Shown: positions 13,021 to 22,763, numbered from the stretch's first letter. The stretch: 29,469 nt of DNA from Thermoplasmata archaeon (GCA_021163705.1 JAGGTO010000070.1:1-29469), one strand, 5' to 3'. Made by a program: numbers and translations. Notes: generated from the sequence alone by a model not told the origin.

Positions 13021-13686
13021 ATGATAAAACTGGCAATATTTGATCTGGATCAAACTCTGTTAAACACACTTCCGCGATTTCACAGGATATTCAATCTTGC
13101 GTTAAAGCATTTTAAAGCTCCCGAGATATCATGGGAGGAGTTTATCTCATCCTATGAGGATGATACACTCAACAAATTCATCCCCATTGAGCCCAGAAAA
13201 TTCTGGGACTACTTTTTGGAGCATTACAACGATGTTGAATGTATTCGAGATACTTTAATAGATGGAGCCAGTGAATGCCTGAGCTATCTACAATCCCTCG
13301 GTATCAAGATAGTTATAATAACCGGTAGAATGGTATCTCGCCAGGAAGTATGGAAAGAGTTAAGAAGATTTGAAATAGATAGATATGTGGATTTTGTCTA
13401 CACCCGCCTGGATAACTATGAGGATGGAAAGAAGAGAACCGAGCTCATAAGGGAGGCCATGAGAAAATTTAAAGTCGAGGCTCACGAAACAATTTTTGTT
13501 GGAGATTACTGGCCAGACATGGAATCCGGTAGAGAAGCAGGGGTATTTACCATTGGTGTATTAACAGGTCTGGAGAGCGAGGAAAAGCTTCGAGCCCATG
13601 GGGCTGATGAGGTTATTGAGAGCGTGAAATTTTTACCTCACCTTATAAGGGAGTTTGAAACCCGATTCGGGGGAGCCTTTAAATAG
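13021..13686 (+). CDS. HAD-superfamily hydrolase (phosphoglycolate phosphatase-like)
   Basis: A 221-residue HAD phosphatase. All four motifs are visible: FDLDQTLL (nucleophile Asp8, acid Asp10), IITGR (Thr101), a Lys in the GKKRTEL region (137-138) and GDYWPDMESG (Asp162, Asp166). A helical C1 cap of about 65 residues lies between motifs I and II. The family hydrolyses small phosphate esters; the substrate cannot be read from the sequence. An AT-rich TATA candidate lies at 12985-12994. The PAS/GAF sensor gene starts five bases after its stop, so both are probably on one message. Confidence 0.9.
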   Translation: MIKLAIFDLDQTLLNTLPRFHRIFNLALKHFKAPEISWEEFISSYEDDTLNKFIPIEPRKFWDYFLEHYNDVECIRDTLIDGASECLSYLQSLGIKIVIITGRMVSRQEVWKELRRFEIDRYVDFVYTRLDNYEDGKKRTELIREAMRKFKVEAHETIFVGDYWPDMESGREAGVFTIGVLTGLESEEKLRAHGADEVIESVKFLPHLIREFETRFGGAFK

Positions 13687-13691
13687 TTTAA

Positions 13692-15116
13692 ATGACTTGG
13701 TTCTCCCAAGTGGTATTAAAAACTCATTGTGAGAGAATTTTCGAGATTGCGGGTATGGGCATATATAGAGCTACTCTCGAAGGCAAAATAGTTTATGTTA
13801 ACACTAATCTTGCAGAACTTCTGGGATATGCTCCCGGAGAACTCAAAGAAAGAACTTTTGAGGAACTGATCTGCCCTACTTCTCAATTTCAGCGAAAAAA
13901 GTTCAGGGATGATTTGGAAAATAGAGGTTACCATGTGGGAACATATGGATGGAGCACTAAAGATGGAGAGATCATCTATCTCAGGGAATTTACACTTAGG
14001 GTGGAAGAGGATGGAAAAGTATACTATGAGGGGATAGTGGAGAACATAACTTCACTGGTTAGAGCATGTGAGGCTGAGAAGGAGGCTAGGGAGGAATTGA
14101 TTCTTCTTTTCAACAGCATACCTGAGTCTGTTATTGTATTATCAGAACAGCAAATAATTCTAGATGCAAATAGTGCTACCTTAAAGCTTCTCAATAAATC
14201 TAAGGAGGAAGTTATAGGAAAGAAGTGCTATGAGCTATTTCATGGAACATCATCACCACCGCCAGGCTGTCCATTTGTTGAGATGGTGAAAAAGGGTAAT
14301 GGCATGAGATTCAATGAAATGGCGATGGAGGCCCTGGATGGAATATACCTTGTCAATGTGGTTCCCTACATTCCCTCTGAAAATGAGAGAAAAATTCTGC
14401 ATTTTGCCAGGGACATCACCGCTATTTATGATATGGAAGAGAAGCTGATCACATCCCTCAAAAGATACAACGAAACACTTCTCCTGCTTAACAATATACT
14501 GCATATTTTACTGAGGGAGAAAGATGAGGATGTATTGATGGAGAGAATCACCCAGGAGATTCTCCATGTTGAGAATTTTGAAAGTTGCTGTATTTCCATG
14601 AAAAATAGAAAATTTGAGGATAGAATGAGCTTCTATGGATGCAGGGAGAAAAAGATGAGAGTGTGGATGGCACAACTTCTTGAAAAGTTGGATACAAAGG
14701 ATACCTATTATCATATAAGTGTGGATGGGAGTGCAATAGTTCTTCCCATGAGAGTTGATGGTAGAATTTTGGGTTATATGGCAGTAAAATTGATGAATGA
14801 GCTTAACGATGAGGAACTCAAGCTTCTTCAGGCAATAGCAGATGATATAGCCTTCACGGTTGAAGCACTGAGGTTAGAGAAGGCACACAAGATTGCCTAC
14901 CGTGAGATCGAGAAGAATATGGAAGATTTAGCCTTCATGATCGATGGCATAAGGAATCCACTGGCAGTTATAATGGGCGTGGCGGAGGTGGAACTCAAGG
15001 GCCAGATTAGGGAAAGGATAATAAAAGAGGTAGAGAGGATAAATAGAACCACGATAAAAATTGATGAAATCTGGAAAAGATCAGAAGAGCTAAGAAATTT
15101 TTTGAGTAGAGAATAG
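13692..15116 (+). CDS. PAS-PAS-GAF sensor with degenerate, ATPase-less histidine kinase helix
   Basis: A 474-residue cytoplasmic signalling protein. PAS domain 1 spans about 13-125 (IFEIAGMGIYRATLEGKIVYVN, ending IVENIT), PAS domain 2 about 137-250 (LFNSIPESVIVLSEQQIILDAN, ending FARDITAI), then a helix and a GAF-like domain (about 285-395, QAIADDIAFTVEAL). The last 70 residues resemble a HisKA dimerisation helix, but DGIRNPLAVIMG has Asp418 where the phosphoacceptor His should be, and there is no HATPase domain after it. It is therefore a ligand sensor without kinase activity. PAS2 has CYELFHGTSSPPPGCP, a Cys-containing loop of the type seen in redox or metal-sensing PAS proteins. The partner is unknown. 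Confidence 0.85.
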   Translation: MTWFSQVVLKTHCERIFEIAGMGIYRATLEGKIVYVNTNLAELLGYAPGELKERTFEELICPTSQFQRKKFRDDLENRGYHVGTYGWSTKDGEIIYLREFTLRVEEDGKVYYEGIVENITSLVRACEAEKEAREELILLFNSIPESVIVLSEQQIILDANSATLKLLNKSKEEVIGKKCYELFHGTSSPPPGCPFVEMVKKGNGMRFNEMAMEALDGIYLVNVVPYIPSENERKILHFARDITAIYDMEEKLITSLKRYNETLLLLNNILHILLREKDEDVLMERITQEILHVENFESCCISMKNRKFEDRMSFYGCREKKMRVWMAQLLEKLDTKDTYYHISVDGSAIVLPMRVDGRILGYMAVKLMNELNDEELKLLQAIADDIAFTVEALRLEKAHKIAYREIEKNMEDLAFMIDGIRNPLAVIMGVAEVELKGQIRERIIKEVERINRTTIKIDEIWKRSEELRNFLSRE

Positions 15117-15154
15117 AAAAAAATTTATGTGCGTGGTATCTATATCCATACTTC

Positions 15155-15604
15155 ATGAGAAAAATCAAGGTCCGGGACATAAGAAATCTTATAACTCAAA
15201 AAGCATCAATAGTTCACAGGGATGATTCTCTTCTTAAAGTTGCAAAGAAGATAGTGGATGATCCAAAAACCCGGGCCGTTTATGTGGTGGATGATAATGA
15301 AAAACTTGTTGGTATAATTCCAGTCATAGAGCTTGTGCAGTATCTCTATTCTGAGTATATCCCCCAGGAATATATCCTGTATAGGTTTCCAATTTTGCTG
15401 AGTGGAAAGCCCAGGGCAGGGGACATAATGCTTCCTCCAGTGTATGTGCATGATGATGAGAAGATAACGGATGCTTTCATAAAGATGTTCAAGAACAACT
15501 TAAAAGAGTTGCCCGTTGTGGATGAAAATATGCACATCATTGGAGATTTAAATATCCTGGAGATGATTGTTGCCTGGATAGAGAGTGTTGAAAATGCTGA
15601 TTGA
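15155..15604 (+). CDS. CBS-domain pair protein
   Basis: A 149-residue protein made of two CBS motifs (about residues 3-75 and 80-149): VRDIRNLITQKASIVHRDDSL with VYVVDDNEKLVGIIPVIELV, then AGDIMLPPVYVHDDEKITDAF with ELPVVDENMHIIGDLNILEMI. CBS pairs form Bateman modules that bind adenosine nucleotides and regulate partner proteins. A TATA-like AAATTTATG at 15119-15128 precedes the ATG. The stop overlaps the start of the cation/proton antiporter gene, so it is very likely a nucleotide-responsive regulatory subunit of that transporter. Confidence 0.9.
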   Translation: MRKIKVRDIRNLITQKASIVHRDDSLLKVAKKIVDDPKTRAVYVVDDNEKLVGIIPVIELVQYLYSEYIPQEYILYRFPILLSGKPRAGDIMLPPVYVHDDEKITDAFIKMFKNNLKELPVVDENMHIIGDLNILEMIVAWIESVENAD

Positions 15605-16790
15605 ACTAGCCCTATCTCTGCTCCTGGTTAAAATAGTAGATGAAATATTCATGCGAAAGAATCAACCCGTGGTGATAGGTGAAATTCTCATAGGAATTCT
15701 TTTCTCCATATTCAACTTTCTTATGCCTGAGAAGGGGATAATAGGGAGCTACTCTTTTTCCTTAAACCTGGAAGTGGCTCATCCTGCATTCCAGTTTTTT
15801 GCAGAAACTGGAATTCTTCTTCTTCTCTTTGTTTCAGGCATGGAAACGAATTTGCAGGATCTAAAAAAAAGCGGCAGGTATGGATTAATGACGGGTGCAT
15901 TTGGGGTCGGCATAACTTTTCTCCTTGTTTTTCTATTCGCCATTTATATTCTTCATATGAGCATGAGAACTAGCATGGTTCTCGCAACAATATTCACAGC
16001 GACCAGTGTGGGTGTTACCGTGCGAACCATGATGGAGCTCGGGATATTGAATACCAAGGTTGGCAATACAATTTTAACAGCTGCAGTAGCAGACGATGTT
16101 TTTGGAATCGTACTTGTGACTGTAGTTCTCAGCCATGGAGAGCTCATAGAGCTTGCTTTTGGCCTATTATTATTTTTTGTGGGTGTTTATATTCTGGCCA
16201 AGTTCAATATAATTGAAAGAATGATGAGCTACGCTGATAAATTTTTCCATGGTCCCTATGGTCTTGTTACAATTTCTCTTGGCCTGATGTTCCTTTTTGC
16301 CTATCTTGCAGACATTTCCCATATTGCGACAATCACAGGAGCTTTCTTTGTGGGACTTTTCATTGGACAGTCCAGACAGGAGAGGAAGATTATAAATCCC
16401 CTGAGGACCATAGCATACTCTCTCTTTATCCCCATATTTTTCATCAAGGTGGGTACCTTGGTGGATATTCCCATGCTAGAGAATTTCAATCTGTATCTTC
16501 TCGGAGTTATTCCGGTGGTATTTGCAGGAAAAATTGTTGGCTGTGCTCTAGGTGCTAGGATAGGTGGTCTGGATATGAAAAGTGGGTGGAGAGTTGGTGT
16601 TGGGATGGCCCCGGAAATGGAGGTTGCATTGGTTATAGCTACACTTGCCTATGGAAAAGGTGTGTTTGGACAACCTCTTGGAAGTCAAATAATGGCTTTA
16701 ACAATAACCTATGTAATTGTATCATCTCTTACGGTTCCAGTGCTCCTGAAACATTTATACAGAGGAGAGGGAGAAATTGGTAAATCCTAA
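15594..16790 (+). CDS. CPA2-type cation/proton antiporter (Kef/NapA-like)
   Basis: A roughly 398-residue integral membrane protein with about 12 hydrophobic segments, matching the sodium/hydrogen exchanger domain of the CPA2 family. Diagnostic parts are QPVVIGEILIGILF, LLLFVSGMETNLQDLKKSG, TATSVGVTVRTMMELG and AVADDVFGIVLVTVV, where the Asp pair in the ADD motif is the ion-binding site, and PIFFIKVGTLVDIP. It lacks the soluble RCK/TrkA domain of Kef proteins; the overlapping CBS gene may substitute. The start is taken as ATG 15594, overlapping the CBS stop by 11 bases; GTG 15585 is an alternative. It exchanges Na+ or K+ for protons at the cytoplasmic membrane. Confidence 0.9.
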   Translation: MLIELALSLLLVKIVDEIFMRKNQPVVIGEILIGILFSIFNFLMPEKGIIGSYSFSLNLEVAHPAFQFFAETGILLLLFVSGMETNLQDLKKSGRYGLMTGAFGVGITFLLVFLFAIYILHMSMRTSMVLATIFTATSVGVTVRTMMELGILNTKVGNTILTAAVADDVFGIVLVTVVLSHGELIELAFGLLLFFVGVYILAKFNIIERMMSYADKFFHGPYGLVTISLGLMFLFAYLADISHIATITGAFFVGLFIGQSRQERKIINPLRTIAYSLFIPIFFIKVGTLVDIPMLENFNLYLLGVIPVVFAGKIVGCALGARIGGLDMKSGWRVGVGMAPEMEVALVIATLAYGKGVFGQPLGSQIMALTITYVIVSSLTVPVLLKHLYRGEGEIGKS

Positions 16791-17841
16791 TTTTAAAAAA
16801 GGAATATACAATGTACCTCACACGATACTTCACATTTTGGGATTACAAGATAATAGAGTGCTGGAGGATTTCAAAGGATGTCATTCCTCTAGAATTGTTT
16901 TTATTCTGGTGGATGGAATGGGAATAAATGTTATTAAAACTCATTTTGGAGATAAATTTCAGCATTATACCTTGCTTACTTCCCTTTTTCCAAGCACGAC
17001 AGCAAATGTTTTAACCACAATTCTCACAGGCTTGAGTCCCAGGGAGCATGGGATTCTAGAGTATCGCCTCTACTATGAAGTTTTTGGGAATGTGATAAAA
17101 ACTCTTCCGTTTTCTCCTCTGGATGCTTCAGAAAACGATGTACTTTTAAAGATGGGTGTATCCCCTGAAAAACTTTTTTATCTTCCCACAGTATTTGAAA
17201 AACTTGAAAAGGAGGGGATTAAAAGTGCAGCTTTAATAAGAAGAGAATATTCCCACACCTCCTATACCCACAATCTTTTAAAGGGTGCAAATATCGTACC
17301 CTATTCCTCTTTAGAAGATGCGTTTGTCAAGATTTCTAAGAGAAAAGAAGCTCTCCTGTTTGTGTATATAGATTATTTAGATACCGTAGAGCATAGATAT
17401 GGTCCAAACTCTCCCCAAACCGCTGAAATGCTTGGTAAAATTCTCTATCAACTGGAGAATCTCAGAAGAAGAGAAATAGGGGCGATTATGGTAACTGCGG
17501 ATCATGGTCTTGTGGAAATAAAAAGAAAGATCATCCTCGATTTGCATTGTCCATTTCCTCTGGGTGGTAGTCCGAGGGATGTTTTTCTCTATTCCTGCAA
17601 TTTGGATGATGTGGAGGGATACGGGATCGAGATTTTACTAAAAAAAGAGATTATTTCTTCAAATATTTTAGGACCTGGAGAGGAGAATATAGCTTTAGAA
17701 AAGAGAGTACCTGATTACCTCCTTCTACCACCAGAAAATGTGGGAGTTTGGGACACCAGTTTTGAGCTTAAAGGGTTGCATGGGGGATTATCTCCGGAGG
17801 AAATGCTTATTCCCTTTATTTTCATTCCAGAGAAAAGTTAA
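16777..17841 (+). CDS. Type I phosphodiesterase / nucleotide pyrophosphatase-like hydrolase
   Basis: A 354-residue member of the alkaline phosphatase superfamily. Metal-binding and catalytic motifs seen are FILVDGMG (Asp46), the nucleophile region LFPSTTANVLTTILTG (Thr74 or Thr75), DTVEHRYGPNSP and TADHGL. The family hydrolyses phosphodiesters or pyrophosphates such as nucleotide sugars; without a signal peptide this one is probably cytoplasmic. The start is TTG 16777, just after GAGGAGAGG (16763-16771) and 14 bases before the antiporter stop. It may serve a different pathway from the antiporter despite the overlap. Confidence 0.87.
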   Translation: MVNPNFKKGIYNVPHTILHILGLQDNRVLEDFKGCHSSRIVFILVDGMGINVIKTHFGDKFQHYTLLTSLFPSTTANVLTTILTGLSPREHGILEYRLYYEVFGNVIKTLPFSPLDASENDVLLKMGVSPEKLFYLPTVFEKLEKEGIKSAALIRREYSHTSYTHNLLKGANIVPYSSLEDAFVKISKRKEALLFVYIDYLDTVEHRYGPNSPQTAEMLGKILYQLENLRRREIGAIMVTADHGLVEIKRKIILDLHCPFPLGGSPRDVFLYSCNLDDVEGYGIEILLKKEIISSNILGPGEENIALEKRVPDYLLLPPENVGVWDTSFELKGLHGGLSPEEMLIPFIFIPEKS

Positions 17842-17875
17842 TTACCTCCATTTTCATGGGTGGAGAGGTGAAAGA

Positions 17876-18931
17876 ATGGAGCCTCAAGAAATGATGGGTA
17901 AATATAAACAGGAGGTAGAGGAATATCTGCGAGAATTTTTCAATGAGAAGAAAAAGGAGCTTGAGCACTGGAGCTCAAGGGAGGCATGCGAGATTCTTGA
18001 GGAATACACGCTGCGGGGTGGTAAGAGGATAAGAGCCATTCTTATGATTATGGGTTATAGGCTATATGGAGGTAATATGGGAAGAGATATAATAAAAGCT
18101 GCAAGCTCTTTGGAACTCGTGCAGTCATATCTTCTCATTCATGATGATATAATGGATGAGAGTGAGTTGAGGAGAGGAAAGAAGACTGTGCATAAAATAT
18201 ATGAGGATATCCATCTCAAGAGAGGCTACGGAGGCAGCCCCAAAAGATTTGGAGAGAATATGGGAATAACCCTTGGTGATCTGGCAAATGCATACGCCCT
18301 GGAAATACTATCCTCCTCCAATTTTCCTGCAGATAGGAAAATAAAGGCCATAGAGAAACTCAACGAAATTATTGAGTACACTGGATATGGGCAGATAATA
18401 GATATATACTCGGGTATGGTTGAGGAGTTCAGGGAGGAGGATTTGCTACTGCTTCACAGGTACAAGACTGCAAGATACACCATAGAGGGTCCACTTATTC
18501 TGGGTGCAATATTGGCTGGGGAATCTGGCAAAGGTCTTGAGAAGTACGCGATTTCTGTGGGTGTGGCATTCCAGCTTCATGATGATATCCTGGGACTATT
18601 TGGAAACGAGGAAAAGCTTGGAAAACCTGTAACCAGTGATCTAGCTGAAGGGAAAAAGACACTGCTGATAATTAAAGCCCTTGAAAATGCCAGCGAGGAA
18701 GAGAGAAGGGAGATATTCAACGCACTTGGAAATCCCGCGGTTACCATGGAACAGCTTGAAAGGGTGAGGGAAATAGTCAAAAAAACAGGCTCCCTGGATT
18801 ATTCAATTAAGATGGCTACAAGGCTTATTGAGGAGGGAAAGAGTGCGCTTCGCCATCTTGAGGTTAAAGATGAAGAGGCTAGAAGCTTTTTACTATGGCT
18901 TGCAGATTACATAATAAAGAGAAGCTACTAA
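17876..18931 (+). CDS. Short-chain prenyl diphosphate synthase (GGPP/FPP synthase)
   Basis: A 351-residue all-helical isoprenyl diphosphate synthase, which makes the C20 chain of archaeal ether lipids. Visible are GGKRIR (48-53), the first Asp-rich motif DDIMDE (90-95) followed by RRGKKTVHK, and the second HDDILGLFG (235-243) with KPVTSDLAEGKKT. Tyr85, five residues before the first motif, is a bulky residue of the kind that limits product to about C15-C20 in this family. The reading frame extends upstream to 17738, but ATG 17876 is preceded by GGAGAGGTG at 17862-17870 and gives the normal length. It may be co-transcribed with the phosphodiesterase gene. Confidence 0.93.
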   Translation: MEPQEMMGKYKQEVEEYLREFFNEKKKELEHWSSREACEILEEYTLRGGKRIRAILMIMGYRLYGGNMGRDIIKAASSLELVQSYLLIHDDIMDESELRRGKKTVHKIYEDIHLKRGYGGSPKRFGENMGITLGDLANAYALEILSSSNFPADRKIKAIEKLNEIIEYTGYGQIIDIYSGMVEEFREEDLLLLHRYKTARYTIEGPLILGAILAGESGKGLEKYAISVGVAFQLHDDILGLFGNEEKLGKPVTSDLAEGKKTLLIIKALENASEEERREIFNALGNPAVTMEQLERVREIVKKTGSLDYSIKMATRLIEEGKSALRHLEVKDEEARSFLLWLADYIIKRSY

Positions 18932-18932
18932 A

Positions 18933-18942
18933 AAATTTATAC
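18933..18942 (+). promoter_or_regulatory. TATA element for the DMT transporter gene
   Basis: AAATTTATAC is centred 26-27 bases before ATG 18964, which fixes that start as leaderless and excludes the longer reading frame beginning at 18895. Confidence 0.55.
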
Positions 18943-18963
18943 ATCTTTTCCTTTCCACTCTTG

Positions 18964-19863
18964 ATGAGTCAGTTTGTGGGGGAACTTGCTGCACTTTTCG
19001 CTGCACTCTCTTGGACATTTGCATCCACTTTATTTACATCTGCTGGAAGGAGAATAGGGGCGTTGAATCTTAATGCTTTCAGAATAGTGATCGGTGCGTC
19101 TCTTCTCTCTATTGCACATTTTTTTCTTTATGGCAGCTTCTTTCCTCTTGTGAATATTTCTCAGTTTTTTTATCTTTCTCTCAGTGGGATAATAGGACTT
19201 GCAATTGGTGATTTTGCGTATTTTGGATCGCTTATTACCATAGGACCCAGAAAAGCTATTCTGGTATCCTCTATGGCACCCATATTTTCTCTTATTGGAG
19301 GCTATCTTGCACTTCAGGAGATTCCCTCCCTTATTTCTGGAATTGGAGTGTTTCTGGTTCTTCTGGGAGTCTGGATCGTCATAATTGAAAGGGAGGAAAA
19401 GGAATACGTGCACGGAAACAAGCTTAAGGGCGTGGCTTTGGGAATAATAGCCGCTGCAGGACAGGGTATAGGCGTGGTGATCTCCAAGTATGGTATGTTG
19501 AAAGCCGGGAGTGTTGTGGCACCATTATCCGCTGCTCTAATTCGCGTGGTGGTTGCTTCTCTTGTGATCTGGCTCATGCTATTTGCCTGGAGAGGTCCCA
19601 GACAGTTATTTTCCTCCTTGAAGGATAGAACTGCTCTCAAAATCTCTCTTCTTGGCTCATTCATAGGTCCCTTTGTTGGTCTCTGGTTATCAATGATAGC
19701 CATAAACTATGCGCAGGTGGGTATAGCTTCCACACTTATGTCTCTGACACCTATAATGATAATTCCCGTTGTTCATTTCGTTTACGGGGAGCATGTGAAT
19801 TTGAGAGGTATAGCTGGTGCCATAATTGCTGTAATAGGAGTGGCCCTAATTTTCCTGTTCTAA
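18964..19863 (+). CDS. EamA/DMT-family membrane transporter
   Basis: A 299-residue protein with ten hydrophobic helices in two EamA repeats (about residues 5-140 and 155-297). Typical DMT features are the N-terminal ALFAALSWTFASTLFTSAGRRIG, LSGIIGLAIGDFAYFGSL, the end of repeat one GIGVFLVLLGVWIVI and the final IAGAIIAVIGVALIFLF. The family exports or exchanges small metabolites such as amino acids; the substrate is not predictable. The ATG at 18964 is supported by the TATA element at 18933-18942; 23 extra upstream codons overlap the prenyl synthase and are probably not translated. Confidence 0.88.
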   Translation: MSQFVGELAALFAALSWTFASTLFTSAGRRIGALNLNAFRIVIGASLLSIAHFFLYGSFFPLVNISQFFYLSLSGIIGLAIGDFAYFGSLITIGPRKAILVSSMAPIFSLIGGYLALQEIPSLISGIGVFLVLLGVWIVIIEREEKEYVHGNKLKGVALGIIAAAGQGIGVVISKYGMLKAGSVVAPLSAALIRVVVASLVIWLMLFAWRGPRQLFSSLKDRTALKISLLGSFIGPFVGLWLSMIAINYAQVGIASTLMSLTPIMIIPVVHFVYGEHVNLRGIAGAIIAVIGVALIFLF

Positions 19864-19899
19864 GAAGAATAAATAAATATACCAAGGAGATATCCGCAT

Positions 19900-20139
19900 G
19901 TGAAGCATAGAGCATATTTAGAGATGGAAGATTCGGGAGAGCTTTATGAGGCTCTGAGAGTTGAAGCAGGTCGCGAAATTCCCAGAACAGAAGTGAAAAT
20001 TGAATGGTTTCAGGGGAAACTCAAGATGAAAATCAGAGCGGAGGATTTGCATGCTCTCAGAGCCGCATTAAATTCCTATTTGAGGTGGATAAATCTTGGA
20101 TATGAGGTAATGGAGGTGATAGAAGATGGTAGAGCTTAA
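19900..20139 (+). CDS. pcc1: KEOPS complex subunit Pcc1
   Basis: A 79-residue Pcc1, the dimerising subunit of KEOPS, which helps Kae1 make t6A37 in ANN-decoding tRNAs. The fold signature is a short strand, then a helix (ELYEALRVEAGRE), paired strands (VKIEWFQGKLKMKIRAEDLHALRAALNSYLRW) and a final helix. Start is GTG 19900 with Shine-Dalgarno AAGGAGAT (19883-19890) and a TATA-like stretch about 26 bases before it. Overlap with prefoldin beta by 14 bases is a known archaeal gene arrangement and supports the call for such a short protein. Confidence 0.88.
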   Translation: MKHRAYLEMEDSGELYEALRVEAGREIPRTEVKIEWFQGKLKMKIRAEDLHALRAALNSYLRWINLGYEVMEVIEDGRA

Positions 20140-20491
20140 ATTAACACCCTATTTGCAGGAGAAATTGCAGCAGGCTCAGAGGCTTCAGGCAGAGCTTGAA
20201 AGTATAGTAGCTCAGAGATATCAGCTTGAGATAAACCTGAAAGAGGTGGAGAAGAGTCTTGAAGAACTTGAGAAGGTTGATGAAAATACGCCCATTTACA
20301 AGAGCGTGGGTAGCATCCTGGTAAAGGCAAAGAGTAAGGAAGAGGTAAAAAAAGAGCTTGAAGATAAAAAAGAGACACTGGAAATAAGAATTAAAGCCAT
20401 TAAGAGACAGCAGGAATTATTACAGAAGAAATACGAAGAAATACAGAGAGAATTTGCATCGGCCTACGGAGGCGGGTCAGTATCAGGCTAA
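20126..20491 (+). CDS. pfdB: Prefoldin subunit beta
   Basis: A 121-residue prefoldin beta, a subunit of the hexameric ATP-independent chaperone that hands unfolded proteins to the thermosome. It has two long coiled-coil helices (residues about 5-45 and 75-115) bracketing the beta-hairpin segment TPIYKSVGSILVKAKSKEEV, which is the family signature. A glycine-rich tail (GGGSVSG) closes it. The ATG lies inside the end of pcc1, indicating translational coupling. Length matches archaeal homologues. Confidence 0.94.
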   Translation: MVELKLTPYLQEKLQQAQRLQAELESIVAQRYQLEINLKEVEKSLEELEKVDENTPIYKSVGSILVKAKSKEEVKKELEDKKETLEIRIKAIKRQQELLQKKYEEIQREFASAYGGGSVSG

Positions 20492-20496
20492 TACTC

Positions 20497-21344
20497 ATGC
20501 ATAAAAATGCAGACCTCGATGCCCTTGCCTCCGCTTTTTATCTTAAAGAATATTTTGGAGAGGCTGATATAGCTGCAGATGGTCTAGATAGAATTGCAAA
20601 GTCCTTTGTGAGGAAATTCAATATAGAAATTTTGAGTGAAATAGATGAGGAAAAATATGATGAGATACTCACTGTGGATACTGCAAGTTTTGAGCAGCTT
20701 GGGAAATTCTCAAATGTGAAGGTGGATGTTGTATATGATCATCATGAAAGCAACAATATGAATGCTAAAATGAGATTTGTAGATTCTTCCTATCCATCCT
20801 GTGCAGAGTATCTTTATGATCTTCTCAACTACAAACCATCTAAGGAGGCATCTATTCTTTTGCTTGGAGGAATAATCATGGATACCCAGTGGTTCAGGCA
20901 TGCTCGAAGGGATACATTTCGAATCTTCCATGAAATTCTTCTCCTTCATGATCTTGAAATGAATGATATTTCAGATGTTCTGGAGGACAACATAACTTTT
21001 GGAGAGAAAATATCTGTGCTTAAAAGCTTTCAGAGGATGAAATATAGAACTGTAGGAGATAAAATCATATGTGGCACTTATGTGAGCAGCAATGAAAGTA
21101 TATGTGCCACTTCACTTCTTCAATTCTGCGATATTGTATTCGTGTCCTCTCAGAGAGATAAAAATGTTCGCGTTACTGCAAGATCCAAGGACCATAATCT
21201 TCTTTATATATTTGAGGAGCTCTCAAAGGATTTTCAATGTAGTTTTGGAGGTCATAAAAAGGCTGCGGGTGCAAATTGCATGGGGGATAAAGAGGCCATT
21301 ATAAATGCACTTCTTGCAATATCCTCCCAGTTGCTGAAAGGGTA

Positions 21345-21345
<1 letters not shown>
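20497..21345 (+). CDS. DHH-DHHA1 family phosphoesterase
   Basis: A 282-residue DHH phosphoesterase. Metal and catalytic motifs are HKNADLDALASA (motif I), TVDTASFEQL (II), DHHES (III), GGIIMDTQWF (IV), and a C-terminal DHHA1 domain with SFGGHKKAAGA. The superfamily cleaves small phosphodiesters such as nanoRNA, pAp or cyclic dinucleotides; substrate not predictable. Start placement is uneasy: ATG 20497 lies within what is normally the first beta-strand (in-frame upstream codons read VSIRLIL just before MHKNAD), and no ATG, GTG or TTG is available upstream. It follows pfdB by five bases in the same operon. Confidence 0.87.
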
Positions 21346-22290
<945 letters not shown>

Positions 22291-22758
22291 GTGGATGAGG
22301 AAAAAACTCTGAAAGTCCAGAAGATAAAAAATGGGATTGTGATAGATCACATACCATGCGGCCGAGCGTTAAAAGTTCTGAAGATTCTCAACATTGAAGG
22401 CGACATAGGCTCTTCGGTGAGCATAGCAATGCATGTTAGAAGCAGATATGGCTGGAAAGATATAGTGAAGATAGAGGACAGATATCTGGAGGAGAAGGAA
22501 CTGGATAAGATAGCACTCGTTGCACCCACAGCTACTGTGAATATCATAAAAAATTATGAGGTTGTTAGGAAGCACAAGGTACAGGTTCCAGATAAAATTG
22601 TGGGAATAGTGAGATGTACAAATCCAAGATGTATCACCAATCAGAATGAGCCTTTAACACCTGAATTCTATGTGATTTCCAAGGAGCCTCTGATTATAAA
22701 GTGCAAGTACTGTGAGAGAGATATGGAGTCTGAGGAGATAATTGAAAATATAATTTGA
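22291..22758 (+). CDS. pyrI: Aspartate carbamoyltransferase regulatory subunit
   Basis: A 155-residue PyrI. The N-terminal allosteric domain has the nucleotide-site pattern IKNGIVIDHIPCGRALKVL, and the C-terminal zinc domain has four ligands, Cys109, Cys114, Cys138 and Cys141 (CTNPRC and CKYC). It binds CTP/ATP and feeds back on PyrB. Start is the GTG at 22291, directly abutting the pyrB stop. Its stop is separated by five bases from the convergent riboflavin kinase stop. Confidence 0.96.
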   Translation: MDEEKTLKVQKIKNGIVIDHIPCGRALKVLKILNIEGDIGSSVSIAMHVRSRYGWKDIVKIEDRYLEEKELDKIALVAPTATVNIIKNYEVVRKHKVQVPDKIVGIVRCTNPRCITNQNEPLTPEFYVISKEPLIIKCKYCERDMESEEIIENII

Positions 22759-22763
22759 ATTAC

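Noticed and set aside
17738..17875. 46-residue extension of the prenyl synthase
   Set aside because: It overlaps the phosphodiesterase end and a good Shine-Dalgarno precedes ATG 17876.
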